Shown: positions 1 to 11,353 of the stretch, piece after piece | Position numbering within the stretch: position 1 is the first letter of the stretch | Layout of the letters: each line of letters starts with the position of its first letter | Source: Alteromonas naphthalenivorans | GTDB lineage: Bacteria; Pseudomonadota; Gammaproteobacteria; Enterobacterales; Alteromonadaceae | DNA length: 64,000 nucleotides | Direction of reading: 5' to 3' | NCBI RefSeq assembly: GCF_000213655.1 | Contig: NC_015554.1 | Span: forward strand, 3,658,001-3,722,000 | Translations under genes and position numbers: made by a program | Notes under the pieces: model-generated | Seen by the model: only the letters and a program-made list of their open reading frames with translations | Database searches by the model: none | Told to the model about the DNA's origin: nothing

Positions 1-516
1 GCTTTAAGAAAATATGGCATTACTGCACCTATTGATGTGCATCTAATGGTGAAACCGGTTGATGACTTAATCGAAAAATTTGCCGATGCCGGTGCCAGTT
101 ATATTAGTTTTCACCCTGAAGCATCAGAGCATATCGACCGCTCACTACAGCTTATTATTGATGCAGGGTGTAAACCTGGCTTAGTCTTTAACCCTGCAAC
201 ACCTCTGCATTATCTGGATCATGTCATGGACAAGTTACACCATATCCTTATTATGTCGGTCAATCCGGGCTTTGGTGGACAAAAGTTTATTCCTAGCACT
301 TTAGATAAGGTGCGCGCCGTTAAGCAACGAGTGTTAGAAAGTGGTCACGATATAAGAATAGAAATTGACGGTGGCGTAAAAGTCGATAACATTCGCGCCA
401 TTGCTGAAGCTGGCGCTGATATGTTCGTAGCCGGTTCTGCTATTTTTTCCGAGCCAGATTATCGCGCAGTTATTGATGACATGCGCACTGAATTATCTCG
501 TCTTTCTAAGGCGTAA
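1..516 (+). CDS. rpe: Ribulose-phosphate 3-epimerase (5' end missing)
   Basis: Interconverts D-ribulose 5-phosphate and D-xylulose 5-phosphate in the pentose phosphate pathway (cytoplasm). The reading frame is open from base 1 ([17 protein letters not shown]), so the N-terminal part lies outside the window; about 172 residues remain of a family of roughly 220-230. Family signatures visible are DVHLMV, the metal-ligand stretch [19 protein letters not shown], the EIDGG metal-binding aspartate and the phosphate-binding end AGSAIF. It is followed 30 bases later by trpS in the same direction. In enterobacteria gph sits between rpe and trpS; it is absent from that position here. Confidence 0.97.
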   Translation, partial: ALRKYGITAPIDVHLMVKPVDDLIEKFADAGASYISFHPEASEHIDRSLQLIIDAGCKPGLVFNPATPLHYLDHVMDKLHHILIMSVNPGFGGQKFIPSTLDKVRAVKQRVLESGHDIRIEIDGGVKVDNIRAIAEAGADMFVAGSAIFSEPDYRAVIDDMRTELSRLSKA

Positions 517-546
517 CTAAACAACGTTAACGTACAGGTACACATT

Positions 547-1554
547 ATGAGTAACAAGCCTATTGTATTAAGTGGCTGTCAGCCTTCTGGACAACTTACC
601 CTTGGTAATTACATGGGTGCGCTTAAGCAGTGGGTTTCCATGCAAGACGATCATGACTGCCTATATATGTTGGTCGATTTACATGCCATAACGGTTAGGC
701 AAGATCCTAAGCAGTTATTCGAAGCCTGTCTTGATGGCTTGGCATTATACCTAGCTTGCGGTATCGACCCAGAAAAAAGCACTTTATTCGTGCAGTCTCA
801 TGTACCTCAACATGCCCAGCTTTCATGGGTACTCAATTGCTACACGCAAATGGGTGAACTAAATCGCATGACGCAATTTAAAGATAAGTCAGCGAAAAAC
901 GAAAACAATATTAATGTTGGCCTCTATGGCTATCCGGTATTGATGGCAGCAGATATCTTAATGTACCAAGCTGACAAAGTACCCGTTGGCGACGACCAAA
1001 AACAGCATCTTGAGCTTACCCGTGATATCGCCAACCGAATGAACAACTTATACGGCGACATTTTGCGTGTACCAGAACCTCATATCCCAGAGTTCGGTGC
1101 CCGCATCATGAGCCTACAAGAGCCAGAAAAGAAGATGTCGAAGTCTGATGTTAACCCAAACAACTTCATTGGCTTGCTTGAAGATCCTAAAAAAATCACC
1201 AAGAAAATTAAGCGTGCGGTAACCGATTCAGACGAACAAGCGAACATTTACTTTAACCCTCAAGAAAAGCCCGGGGTATCAAACCTGCTTACCTTATTAT
1301 CACTATCAACAGGTAAGTCGATAGATGAATTAGTACCGGCCTACGAAGATAAAATGTATGGCCACTTAAAGGGTGACGTAGCAGAAGCGGTAGTGGGACT
1401 ACTAGAGCCAATTCAGCAACGCTATGCCGATATTCGTACGAATCGTGATTACTTAAACGATGTTATGCGAAATGGCGCCGAAAAAGCATCAGCCCGCGCA
1501 GAAGAAACCCTTAAAAAGGTGTATGAAGCTGTTGGTTTTATTCCAAAGCCTTAA
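547..1554 (+). CDS. trpS: Tryptophanyl-tRNA synthetase
   Basis: Charges tRNA-Trp with tryptophan. It is a class I aminoacyl-tRNA synthetase of 335 residues, normal for bacterial TrpS. The HIGH-equivalent is TLGNY at residues 18-22 after the PSG ATP-binding turn, and KMSKS is at 196-200. The ATG start gives the usual short N-terminus before the Rossmann strand ([11 protein letters not shown]). It probably shares a transcript with rpe just upstream and possibly pabA 30 bases downstream. Nothing in it looks unusual. Confidence 0.98.
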   Translation: MSNKPIVLSGCQPSGQLTLGNYMGALKQWVSMQDDHDCLYMLVDLHAITVRQDPKQLFEACLDGLALYLACGIDPEKSTLFVQSHVPQHAQLSWVLNCYTQMGELNRMTQFKDKSAKNENNINVGLYGYPVLMAADILMYQADKVPVGDDQKQHLELTRDIANRMNNLYGDILRVPEPHIPEFGARIMSLQEPEKKMSKSDVNPNNFIGLLEDPKKITKKIKRAVTDSDEQANIYFNPQEKPGVSNLLTLLSLSTGKSIDELVPAYEDKMYGHLKGDVAEAVVGLLEPIQQRYADIRTNRDYLNDVMRNGAEKASARAEETLKKVYEAVGFIPKP

Positions 1555-1584
1555 TTAGTGTTGCATTGAACAGGTTAGATTGCC

Positions 1585-2160
1585 GTGTTGCTGTTAATTG
1601 ATAATTTCGATTCATTTACTCACAATCTAGCCCGTTACCTTACTGAATTAGGTGCTTGCGTTAAAGTGGTGAGAAATAATGCCCTTAGCATTGCCGATAT
1701 AGAAGCCTTATCGCCAAGTCATTTAGTGATTTCACCCGGCCCCTGCACACCTAATGAGTCAGGAATTAGCGTAGAGGCAATTAAGCACTTCGCTGGGAAA
1801 ATTCCATTACTTGGTGTGTGCTTAGGCCATCAAGCCATCGGCCAGGTTTTTGGTGCTTCTGTTATCGGTGCAAAAGAAATTAAGCACGGCAAAACCTCTG
1901 CGCTCTTTCATAAAAACCGAGGCCTGTTTAATGGGTTTGAACAAGGTTACGCGGTAACTCGCTATCACTCATTGGTGCTTGATGAAAACCACTTCCCTAA
2001 CGTTCTAAATATAGATGCGTGGTGCGTGACTGATGACGGGGAAAAAGAAATTATGGGAATCTCTCATAACGCACTCCCTATCTGGGGTGTACAATTTCAC
2101 CCTGAATCCTTACTAACCGAGTATGGTCACGATATTTTAAATGCTTTTCTAAATGCCTAG
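1585..2160 (+). CDS. pabA: Aminodeoxychorismate/anthranilate synthase glutamine amidotransferase subunit
   Basis: Class I glutamine amidotransferase that supplies ammonia to chorismate aminating subunits (PabB, possibly TrpE) for folate or tryptophan synthesis. It has 191 residues and starts with GTG directly before LLLIDNFDSFT, the family's usual N-terminus. The catalytic triad is visible: Cys79 in GVCLGHQAIG, and His172 and Glu174 in FHPES. PabA and TrpG cannot be separated by motif alone. PabA is preferred because it sits two genes from argD/astC, like the pabA-argD neighbourhood of enterobacteria, and no trp biosynthetic genes are nearby. Confidence 0.93.
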   Translation: MLLLIDNFDSFTHNLARYLTELGACVKVVRNNALSIADIEALSPSHLVISPGPCTPNESGISVEAIKHFAGKIPLLGVCLGHQAIGQVFGASVIGAKEIKHGKTSALFHKNRGLFNGFEQGYAVTRYHSLVLDENHFPNVLNIDAWCVTDDGEKEIMGISHNALPIWGVQFHPESLLTEYGHDILNAFLNA

Positions 2161-2334
2161 GCCTTGACTCTTAGTTATTCTGCCAAGGGTTCAGAATAAA
2201 CTTAAGCTATATGGCTTCCTGCCGATAAAAAGTTCTGCAGTTACTCGCATTTGGCGTTGTTTTTGTTTACTTTTTATAGGTTAATCAACAAAGCGCCTTT
2301 GTAAGTAGATATATTTAGGAATTAGGGCGACCCA

Positions 2335-3558
2335 ATGCACGGCATCTATGAACAGACGCTAGAACAGTTACTTAGCAGGAGCTACTTTGAGATGACGACC
2401 CCAGCATCGACCCCGCCGCCTATCGATGAGCGCTTTGAGAGCCTATTAATTTCTCCAGAGCTTGCGATGAAAATGCTGGGGAAGCGTGGTCCTGGTGAAA
2501 TCAGCTTTGAACAATCTGAACAAGGCGACGCCCGCAGGCAGTTACTTCACGTAGAAAAAGTCGCTATTGAGAATAAGCGCCTAAAAGCGCAGTCTGATGC
2601 CTCATATACCGAAACAGTTAATCATTACTTGCATGAAGTCTTATTAGGTGAGCTTACCGAGCAGCTATCGTTTACCTCCGACGTTTTCAACAACACATTA
2701 AATTTAAGTGATGACACGGGTGCTTTACTCGACGCGCTATCGGTACGCGCGGCATCGGTATCAAAACTAGAACCTATTGCAGCTAACTTACCTTGGCTTT
2801 ATGACGAGTTGATGCAAGTCGTGAACTCTCCGGCTTTTAGAAGACGAGACTCCAAAGGTAGGGTAATCGTGGTGGAAACTTTCAGAACGGCACTTAGCTT
2901 CTTAGGCATTGAGAATTTACGCCTGCTTATTCCTTCTCTTATTGTAAAACGTGCCATGCCTCAGGTAACCGACCCGTACCCTTGCATTAAACTTAAACTC
3001 ACTCAGTTTGCGCACGGCACGGCGGTATCCGCTAGGCACCTCGCGCCGCACTATAAGCTTAACCCGGTTCAGGCTTATAGTTTTGGTATGCTCAGTCAAT
3101 TAGGTCGCTGTGCCATCATCCGGTTGTACTTCAAGTTGTTTGATAAGGTGCAGCTTCACCTGTTGACCGAAAGCCAAAAAGACAAAGAGCGCATGCGTCA
3201 TGAAGCTTTATTAAAGCTGGCACCATCGGCGAATTACCTAATTGCATTACAAGATGAATATGCTGATGCATTATCCGCCGACCTTATTGAAAACATGATG
3301 TTGAAACGCTTATTTATTGGTGATGCGATGCGTCAATGTGCCAACAGAGAGCCCTGTGAAGTAGGCTCCATGGCTAAGCTTCTACATCAAGCTCGCACCT
3401 ATTCGAAGGTAAGAATGCTGCATCAATCACGTATGATTGAAGTGGCAGAGGTAAAACCAATGATTAAAGAACAAGAATATCCATCAGGTGCATTGGAAAA
3501 ACTAAGATCTGTTGATATTTTCACCCTTCCTTTATCAAGGGAGGAAGAAAACAGCTAA
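2335..3558 (+). CDS. HDOD-domain regulatory protein
   Basis: A 407-residue cytoplasmic protein. Residues about 130-335 look like an HDOD domain, a non-catalytic relative of HD phosphohydrolases found in signalling proteins: repeated alpha-helices with FRTALSFLGIENLRLLIPSL, then HGTAVSARHLAP and YSFGMLSQLGRCAII, where an active HD domain would carry metal-ligand histidines. No GGDEF, EAL or receiver domain is attached, and the N-terminal ~100 residues are not recognised. The ATG at 2335 follows an AGG-rich stretch at 2317-2327. It stands alone between pabA and the AST genes. Its target is unknown; HDOD proteins often act in c-di-GMP, motility or stress signalling. Confidence 0.8.
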   Translation: MHGIYEQTLEQLLSRSYFEMTTPASTPPPIDERFESLLISPELAMKMLGKRGPGEISFEQSEQGDARRQLLHVEKVAIENKRLKAQSDASYTETVNHYLHEVLLGELTEQLSFTSDVFNNTLNLSDDTGALLDALSVRAASVSKLEPIAANLPWLYDELMQVVNSPAFRRRDSKGRVIVVETFRTALSFLGIENLRLLIPSLIVKRAMPQVTDPYPCIKLKLTQFAHGTAVSARHLAPHYKLNPVQAYSFGMLSQLGRCAIIRLYFKLFDKVQLHLLTESQKDKERMRHEALLKLAPSANYLIALQDEYADALSADLIENMMLKRLFIGDAMRQCANREPCEVGSMAKLLHQARTYSKVRMLHQSRMIEVAEVKPMIKEQEYPSGALEKLRSVDIFTLPLSREEENS

Positions 3559-5092
<1,534 letters not shown>

Positions 5093-5116
5093 ACGCCAAT
5101 TTAGCGAGTAGCGAAC

Positions 5117-6154
5117 ATGAATATAATTCGCCCTATTACACAAGCTGATTACCAGGCTTTGTACGACATTGCAGTAGAATCAGGTATTGGGTTTACCTCG
5201 TTGCCGGTTAACGATGATCTGCTGCATAGAAAAGTCGACCGTGCGCAAGAAGCTTTCACCAAAGCTAACGTGACTCAACCCGGTGATGAGTCGTACCTGT
5301 TTGTTATGGAAGATACGACCACCGGCGAAGTAGTGGGCACTTCAGGTATTGAAGCAGCCGTAGGTATCGATGATGCGTTTTACCACTATCACTTGAGTAA
5401 AGTGGTACATGCCTCTCGCGAGCTAAACATTCACAATACGGTTGAAATTCTCACCTTTTGTAATGACTACACGGGCGTGACTGAGATTTGTACGCTGTTT
5501 TTAAGAGAACAAGCCCGAGGCGGAATAAACGGGCGTTTTCTATCGAAAGTACGCTTTTTATTTATGATGGAGCACCGTGAACGCTTCTCTGAAACTATTA
5601 TTGCCGAAATGCGTGGTGTAAGTGATGAAGAAGGCCGTTCGCCTTTTTGGGAATGGCTTGAAACCCACTTTTTCTCAATGGACTTTCCTACTGCCGACTA
5701 CTTAACCGGTATTGGTAATAAGGTGTTTATTGCAGAACTGATGCCTAAATACCCTATTTACGTCAATTTATTAAGTAAAGAAGCACAGGCGGTTATTGGT
5801 CAGGTTCATGACAAAACACGCCCCGCTCTGCAGTTACTTGAAGGCGAGGGATTTAGTTGTCGCGGATACGTCGATATTTTTGATGCAGGTCCTACGGTAG
5901 AGGCCAATCTCAGTCATATCCGAACGGCACAGTCTAGCTTAAAAATGCCAATTGTTATTGATGACGCGGCGGCGGCACAAGGCCAAACCCACTACATCAT
6001 CAACACCTCTGTTGCAGACTTTCGCGCGGTAGCCACCGAAATAGGGGTTAACGAAGAGCAAAATATTGCCGTGCTTTCGCGTCAGGCTGCAGCCGCTCTG
6101 AATGTGCAAGAGGGCGACTATGTTCGTCTTGCACCTGTAAAGTTCAGAGACTAA
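5117..6154 (+). CDS. astA: Arginine N-succinyltransferase
   Basis: First enzyme of the AST pathway; it moves succinyl from succinyl-CoA to the alpha-amino group of L-arginine. It has 345 residues, the usual family length, and starts MNIIRPITQADYQALYDIA. Recognisable AstA features are SGIGFTSLP near the N-terminus, TLFLREQARGGINGRFLSKVRFLFM in the centre (split here only for naming) and a C-terminal portion ending VRLAPVKFRD. It lies between astC and astD, 25 and 16 bases away, so the three are surely co-transcribed. The pathway genes astB and astE are not in the window. Confidence 0.96.
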   Translation: MNIIRPITQADYQALYDIAVESGIGFTSLPVNDDLLHRKVDRAQEAFTKANVTQPGDESYLFVMEDTTTGEVVGTSGIEAAVGIDDAFYHYHLSKVVHASRELNIHNTVEILTFCNDYTGVTEICTLFLREQARGGINGRFLSKVRFLFMMEHRERFSETIIAEMRGVSDEEGRSPFWEWLETHFFSMDFPTADYLTGIGNKVFIAELMPKYPIYVNLLSKEAQAVIGQVHDKTRPALQLLEGEGFSCRGYVDIFDAGPTVEANLSHIRTAQSSLKMPIVIDDAAAAQGQTHYIINTSVADFRAVATEIGVNEEQNIAVLSRQAAAALNVQEGDYVRLAPVKFRD

Positions 6155-6170
6155 TTGAAGGACACTTTAT

Positions 6171-7640
6171 ATGTTACATACACATTTTATCGACGGACAA
6201 TGGGTGACCGGTGAAGGTCACGACCTAACCTCAATCGATCCCGCTAAAAACCAGGTTATTTGGGAAGGTAAGTCAGCCTCCCCTAGCCAAATTGACTTAG
6301 CAGTGAAAGCCGCTCGTGCCGCTGCCCCTGCATGGGGAATGCTGACGGTTGAAGAACGTTTAAGCATTATTAAGGTTTACGGCGAAAAATTAGGCGAAGC
6401 GAAAGCGCACCTAGCTAAAGTGATGGCAAAAGAAACTGGCAAACCTGAGTGGGAAACGGCCACAGAAGTGGGCGCTATGATGGGCAAAATCGCTATTTCT
6501 GAAAAAGCATATTTCGAACGTACCGGCAATGTGGAAAACCCTATGCCTGTAGGTAAAGCCTTCATTCGCCATAAAGCCCATGGTGTTGTAGCCGTATTCG
6601 GCCCGTATAATTTCCCTGGCCACTTACCTAATGGTCACATTGTACCTGCGCTTATTGCAGGCAATACCGTGGTATTTAAACCAAGCGACTTGACCCCTAT
6701 GGTTGCCGAAGAAATGGTTAAGCTATGGGAACAAGCAGGCTTGCCCGCTGGCGTACTTAATTTAGTACAAGGTGAAGTTGAAACCGGTAAAGCGCTTGCG
6801 TCACACAATGGTATTGATGGGTTATTCTTTACCGGAAGTTCACGTACGGGCAAAATTTTGCACGAACAGTTTGCGGGTCATCCCGGTAAAATTTTAGCCC
6901 TAGAAATGGGCGGAAATAATCCGTTAATTGTGAAAGACGTAGCCGATATTGATGGTGCGGTTCACGACATCGTGCAGTCAGCCTTTATTACGTCAGGTCA
7001 ACGTTGCACCTGTGCGCGCCGTTTGTTTTTGCCTGCCAATGCACAAGGTGATGCCACATTAGCCCGTCTTCTTGAAGTCACTAAAAATATCAAAATTGAT
7101 GACTATGACGCAGAAGATCAGCCTTTCATGGGCGCAATGATTTCAGCCAATGCTGCAGCATCTATGGTTAAAGCGCAGCAAGACCTTGAAGCCTTAGGCG
7201 GCAAGGTGTTATTGCGATTAGAACAGCCTGATACTCAAAAGGGGTTCGCCACGCCAGGTATTATTGATGTCACTGACATGCTGTCTGAATTGCCTGATGA
7301 AGAGCACTTCGGCCCATTGCTTAAGGTTATTCGCTACACCGACTTTGATAGCGCAATTGAAGAAGCGAACAATACCAGCTTTGGCTTATCGGCAGGATTG
7401 CTAGCTGATAGCGAAGAAGACTACCGTTACTTTTTTGCACGTATTCGTGCAGGCATTGTTAACTGGAACCGCCCTATTACGGGTGCAAGCAGTGCAGCAC
7501 CGTTTGGTGGCATTGGTGAAAGTGGAAACCATCGCGCCAGTGCATTTTATGCCGCCGACTACTGTGCGTTTCCTGTCGCCTCGGTAGAGCTTGAAAAAGT
7601 GACCTTGCCGGGCAAATTAAGCCCAGGCCTAACACTTTAA
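6171..7640 (+). CDS. astD: N-succinylglutamate 5-semialdehyde dehydrogenase
   Basis: NAD-dependent aldehyde dehydrogenase that oxidises succinylglutamic semialdehyde to succinylglutamate in arginine catabolism. It has 489 residues. The catalytic nucleophile is Cys279 in SGQRCTC and the general-base glutamate lies in [24 protein letters not shown] and FTGSSRTGK form the Rossmann cofactor site. The QRCTCARRL active-site context and the operon position after astC-astA support AstD over other aldehyde dehydrogenases. A hairpin terminator follows at 7657. Confidence 0.96.
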   Translation: MLHTHFIDGQWVTGEGHDLTSIDPAKNQVIWEGKSASPSQIDLAVKAARAAAPAWGMLTVEERLSIIKVYGEKLGEAKAHLAKVMAKETGKPEWETATEVGAMMGKIAISEKAYFERTGNVENPMPVGKAFIRHKAHGVVAVFGPYNFPGHLPNGHIVPALIAGNTVVFKPSDLTPMVAEEMVKLWEQAGLPAGVLNLVQGEVETGKALASHNGIDGLFFTGSSRTGKILHEQFAGHPGKILALEMGGNNPLIVKDVADIDGAVHDIVQSAFITSGQRCTCARRLFLPANAQGDATLARLLEVTKNIKIDDYDAEDQPFMGAMISANAAASMVKAQQDLEALGGKVLLRLEQPDTQKGFATPGIIDVTDMLSELPDEEHFGPLLKVIRYTDFDSAIEEANNTSFGLSAGLLADSEEDYRYFFARIRAGIVNWNRPITGASSAAPFGGIGESGNHRASAFYAADYCAFPVASVELEKVTLPGKLSPGLTL

Positions 7641-7656
7641 ACAAACCAATTCAGAC

Positions 7657-7682
7657 AAAGCCGCTATTAATAGCGGCTTTAT
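7657..7682 (+). terminator. Hairpin terminator after astD
   Basis: Perfect 10-bp stem AAAGCCGCTA/TAGCGGCTTT around a short AT loop, followed by an imperfect T tract. It lies in the 58-base gap between astD and the DUF1338 gene, so it may only attenuate transcription into the latter. Confidence 0.7.
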
Positions 7683-7698
7683 TTATAGGACACACCCC

Positions 7699-8505
7699 AT
7701 GCATAACAATATCGATACGCTTTTTGCCAATATGTGGGACGATTATGTTGCAATTACCCCTTCAGCTCACAAAATTCATGCCCTGCTTGCGGATGAAGAA
7801 AGCACAAATAACATTGTTAACGACCATGTAGCTTTTAGAACCTTTGCAGTAGATAAAACCGCGCTTAAAAAATTGGCCGCTCACTTTCTTGCCCTTGGAT
7901 ATACCGAAATGGGTGATTATAATTTCGAAGCGAAGAAGCTAACCGCTAAGCATTTCGAGCACCCTGATGACACAAAACCAAAAGTCTTCATCAGCGAGTT
8001 GAGAGTGAACGAACTGTCTGACAATGCACAAGCCATAATTCAAAAGCTTGTAGCGCAAATGGATGCCGATGTCGTGACTGCTGATAACTTCCTTTATTCA
8101 GGCCGTCACTGGGATATCAGCAAAGCCGATTACGATGCTCTGCTTAATGAATCAGAATATGCAGCGTGGTTGGCGGCATGGGGATTTCGCGCTAATCACT
8201 TCACGGTTAGCGTGAATCATTTAGGGCAAACTGATGAGCTTTCAGACGTAAATACGCGCTTAAAAGAAGCCGGTTTTGTGCTAAACACCTCTGGCGGCGA
8301 AATAAAGGGTGGGCCTGAGGTCTTCTTAGCGCAGTCATCTACAATGGCCGATCGGGCACCTGTGAATTTCTCTGACGAGACCGCTGCCATTCCAAGTTGT
8401 TTCTACGAATTTGCACAGCGTTATAACATGCCTAATGGCAAACGCTACCAAGGCTTTGTGGCAGCTTCCGCAGATAAGATATTTGAAAGCACTAACGCCA
8501 GTTAA
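7699..8505 (+). CDS. DUF1338 family protein (VOC-like metalloprotein)
   Basis: A 268-residue cytoplasmic protein of the DUF1338 family. A longer, distantly related member (HglS/YdcJ) is an Fe(II) 2-oxoadipate dioxygenase/decarboxylase of lysine breakdown; this short form has no established reaction known to me. Candidate metal-binding positions are the His in NDHVAFRTF near residue 43 and the histidines of NHFTVSVNHL. The start ATG follows ATAGGACACACCCC. It comes directly after the AST operon in the same direction, across a hairpin, which suggests but does not prove a role in amino-acid or keto-acid catabolism. It shares a convergent end region with the GGDEF-EAL gene. Confidence 0.85.
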   Translation: MHNNIDTLFANMWDDYVAITPSAHKIHALLADEESTNNIVNDHVAFRTFAVDKTALKKLAAHFLALGYTEMGDYNFEAKKLTAKHFEHPDDTKPKVFISELRVNELSDNAQAIIQKLVAQMDADVVTADNFLYSGRHWDISKADYDALLNESEYAAWLAAWGFRANHFTVSVNHLGQTDELSDVNTRLKEAGFVLNTSGGEIKGGPEVFLAQSSTMADRAPVNFSDETAAIPSCFYEFAQRYNMPNGKRYQGFVAASADKIFESTNAS

Positions 8506-8564
8506 CGTTTTGATGCGTTGAATCGGCGCAGTCTGAACAACAAAGAATTTAAATGGGATGAATA

Positions 8565-8590
8565 AAGGGGCGAAAGCCCTTTTATTTTCT
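8565..8590 (+). terminator. Hairpin terminator after the DUF1338 gene
   Basis: GGGC-GAAA-GCCC stem with a stable GAAA tetraloop followed by TTTTATTTT. It sits at the convergent end of the DUF1338 gene and the minus-strand GGDEF-EAL gene. Confidence 0.65.
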
Positions 8591-10753
8591 GCTAGGGAAC
8601 GTATCTGACAAGTTTGTATGCCTTGCAAGGAACTGATCATAAGGCATAGGTTTATCGAAATAAAAACCCTGCATGAGGTTCACGTCAGCATTTTCCATAA
8701 AGGGTAAGTAAGACTCCTGCTCTACCCCTTCCACCACAATTTCAATCTGCAACCTATTGAGCATGGCCACCAAACCACAGAAAAGCGCATTCGCTTTACT
8801 GTTGTTATGGATATCCTTAACCAAGCTCCTGTCCACTTTAACGACTTCAAAATGAAAGTTTCGAAGGTAACTTAAGGAAGAAAAGCCACTGCCAAAATCG
8901 TCAAGTGAAAGGCGGAAGCCAACTTCACGCAGACTATTTAGCGCGGCAAGCGCGGCTTTTTCATCACGGATAAAAATAGACTCGGTGAGTTCAAGTTCAA
9001 TCATGTTGGTTCGCACCGAACTATCATTACAAATTTTCGTGGCTTGGGCGGGGAAATCGGTGTCTAGCATTTGGTTAACACTGATATTAATTGAAAGCGG
9101 AATGCTCTCTCCTTGCTGCGCTTCCATCATCGCAATATAGTCACATGCGGCTTCCAGCGCTTGCAAGCCAATCTGGCAGTCTAGGTCGTGCGCTTCAGCG
9201 ATGGGAATAAATACCAGAGGAGGTACAACACCGTGCAAACCAGATATCCACCTGCAAAGCACTTCTCCGCCTTTCAAATTGCCCTGTAAGTCATACTTGC
9301 CTTGAATATAATAATCGAGCAAGTTTTTTTCGATAGCTTTACGCAAGTCGTTAACCATACTGACCTGTTGCGACATTCTCTCATAAAGCCCATCCTCATA
9401 GACATTCACTTGGCCTTTACCAAGTTTTTTGGCGTGATACATTGCCGCATCTGCGCATTGTACAACGCCTTCAATACTGTCATTGTGTTCGGGAAATTTG
9501 GCAATACCGATACTTGCGGACAGTTTCAATTCGACCTTTTTAGTTACCACAACATCTTCTTCGATGAGCCGAATGAGCGCTTCGGATTTCTCCACCGCCC
9601 ATTCAATATTTTGTCTTGAAAGTACCGCAATAAACTCATCGCCTCCCCACCGCGCCACATCACCAAACGGACCAAATGAAGCGGTTAGCAATGCGGCAAC
9701 ACGCTGAAGCTCAACATCGCCTTTCTCATGACCCGCGGTATCATTAATCGCCTTGAAACCATCAAGGTCGATGAACACGACTAAAAAGTCGCCGTGGCTG
9801 TCGAAAAGTTGTTGGAAAATATCACGCAGGGCGCTGCGATTATTTAACCCAGTTAATTCATCGTACAGGGCAAGTTGCTTTAACCGAGCTTCATTGCGTT
9901 TGCGTTCACTAATATCCCGCATAGTGGCAATAAGCGATGATGAGGCTTCTAGGTAATTGTCAAACACCGATACGGATATATCAACCGCGGTATTCTCCCC
10001 CACTCTGGGTACAATAACAGACTCAAACCTAAGCTGTTTTTTATGCTCCAAGCTATTGGTATTTACCTTTTCACCCTTCAACAAATCATTAAGATTAAGA
10101 TTGATACAGGCCATTTTATCTGGCGCACCCACCAGCTTCACAAACGCCTCATTGCATTCGTTTATGCTTAAGCTAGGAGATAATACCAACATGGGTTCGC
10201 GAGAATTCGCAAAGGCTGATGCCATGAGTTGAAAGGATTGCTCTGCTTCCCTTTGCTGCGTTATATCTCTCGTGGTTCCCACTATTTGTAAGGCTTCACC
10301 ACTACTACCACGCTTAAGTACACGCCCTCTTAGGCGCACCCACTGCAACTGGCCTTGTATGCTCATACGAAAGGAAAGTTCTATGCGTTCGCGCCCACCA
10401 TGAAGCGCCATCGACCATTGAAACTGTAAGTTTTCCAAGTCACCTTCATGCACTAACGCCATTAAGTCGATTGGGGTTCCGGACCAGGTAGACTCACTTT
10501 CTGAATTAAGTGAAAACGCACGAATATCAATGATGTCGTGGCTCGCCTGCCAATCCCAAAACGACTCTTGCGATGCCCATAATGCGAGTTCTAACTTTTT
10601 CTGGGATTGCTGACTGAAAAGGAGTGAATTGTATAGCTCGTCAGCTTTTAGCAACAGCAAGGATTCTGCATTTTCTCTTGCTGTTTTTTCACGCTGAAGC
10701 CGCCTTTCTAAGCTTTTTAATTTTTCTTCTAGAGGATCTAGATCGGCGCCCAC
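8582..10753 (-). CDS. PAS-GGDEF-EAL cyclic-di-GMP enzyme (H-NOX-associated)
   Basis: A 723-residue soluble bifunctional c-di-GMP enzyme. Order: a coiled coil (1-60), two PAS-like sensor regions (~60-180 and ~180-300), GGDEF (~300-460) and EAL (~475-715). The GGDEF motif (WGGDEF) is intact but no RxxD inhibitory site precedes it. The EAL signature reads EVL; LSINISVNQM, LELTES, LDDFGSGFSS, VKVDRSLV and EGVEQ keep the residues needed for c-di-GMP hydrolysis. The gene starts 3 bases after the H-NOX gene ends, so they form a tight operon. Shewanella woodyi uses such a pair (H-NOX with HaCE), in which NO-bound H-NOX shifts the enzyme towards c-di-GMP breakdown; the same role is inferred here. Confidence 0.93.
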   Translation of the reverse strand: MGADLDPLEEKLKSLERRLQREKTARENAESLLLLKADELYNSLLFSQQSQKKLELALWASQESFWDWQASHDIIDIRAFSLNSESESTWSGTPIDLMALVHEGDLENLQFQWSMALHGGRERIELSFRMSIQGQLQWVRLRGRVLKRGSSGEALQIVGTTRDITQQREAEQSFQLMASAFANSREPMLVLSPSLSINECNEAFVKLVGAPDKMACINLNLNDLLKGEKVNTNSLEHKKQLRFESVIVPRVGENTAVDISVSVFDNYLEASSSLIATMRDISERKRNEARLKQLALYDELTGLNNRSALRDIFQQLFDSHGDFLVVFIDLDGFKAINDTAGHEKGDVELQRVAALLTASFGPFGDVARWGGDEFIAVLSRQNIEWAVEKSEALIRLIEEDVVVTKKVELKLSASIGIAKFPEHNDSIEGVVQCADAAMYHAKKLGKGQVNVYEDGLYERMSQQVSMVNDLRKAIEKNLLDYYIQGKYDLQGNLKGGEVLCRWISGLHGVVPPLVFIPIAEAHDLDCQIGLQALEAACDYIAMMEAQQGESIPLSINISVNQMLDTDFPAQATKICNDSSVRTNMIELELTESIFIRDEKAALAALNSLREVGFRLSLDDFGSGFSSLSYLRNFHFEVVKVDRSLVKDIHNNSKANALFCGLVAMLNRLQIEIVVEGVEQESYLPFMENADVNLMQGFYFDKPMPYDQFLARHTNLSDTFPSRK

Positions 10754-10756
10754 CGG

Positions 10757-11293
10757 CTACACAACCTGAATACTAAATTCGTAAGTATGAGGGAATGACA
10801 TTTGATGAGTTTCGCGTTCTAGCGTGCAATCGAAGTGCGCAGCGGCTGCATCCATTAACCCTTCAGCAAGGGGATACAGTTCCCGTTCCGAGAAGTAGCG
10901 CAAGCGCATACTATTATCGGTTCTAGATATAACGGTAAACCTAGGCAAATCAGCATCTGGATAGAGTTTGCGCACTTGAACATGAATGTCACCATCAAGG
11001 TGTTCTAGCAACTGTAAAATGTCTTTCGTGTCTGCAAGTACATTGCCATGTACTGCCGCTAGCTTACCAAAAAGATAAACCCCAAAATCGTACAGCAGTT
11101 CATTAACCGACTTACCGGTTTTCGCAGTAAGGATAGATAATATTTTCTGCATTTCTTCAAAAGGATAATAGCCGACCGCAGTATAGGCTCCATCGTTTGT
11201 TAACTCAGCTTCAACAATCACTTCGTCAGCAAATTCAGGCGATACTTTTTCTTCTAGCATGTCTACGAGCGAAGTAAATACAAACCCTAACAT
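10757..11293 (-). CDS. H-NOX heme nitric oxide sensor
   Basis: A 178-residue stand-alone H-NOX (heme NO/oxygen binding) protein. The proximal heme histidine is His104 (DIHVQVRKLYP) and the diagnostic YxSxR motif is Tyr133-Ser135-Arg137 (RYFSERE). Length is standard. Bacterial stand-alone H-NOX proteins bind NO and regulate a cognate histidine kinase or c-di-GMP enzyme encoded beside them; here the partner is the PAS-GGDEF-EAL gene 3 bases downstream. The role in biofilm or dispersal control is inferred. There is no membrane segment. Upstream, 60 bases separate it from parC, which reads in the same direction. Confidence 0.92.
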   Translation of the reverse strand: MLGFVFTSLVDMLEEKVSPEFADEVIVEAELTNDGAYTAVGYYPFEEMQKILSILTAKTGKSVNELLYDFGVYLFGKLAAVHGNVLADTKDILQLLEHLDGDIHVQVRKLYPDADLPRFTVISRTDNSMRLRYFSERELYPLAEGLMDAAAAHFDCTLERETHQMSFPHTYEFSIQVV

Positions 11294-11353
11294 ACGGTCT
11301 CCTTATACAATTAATAATAGTGTAGTTCAGTCACACCCAACGACAACCAATGT

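Noticed and set aside
9302..10232. Several plus-strand ORFs opposite the GGDEF-EAL gene
   Set aside because: They are in alternative frames of a clearly coding minus-strand gene and match no family.
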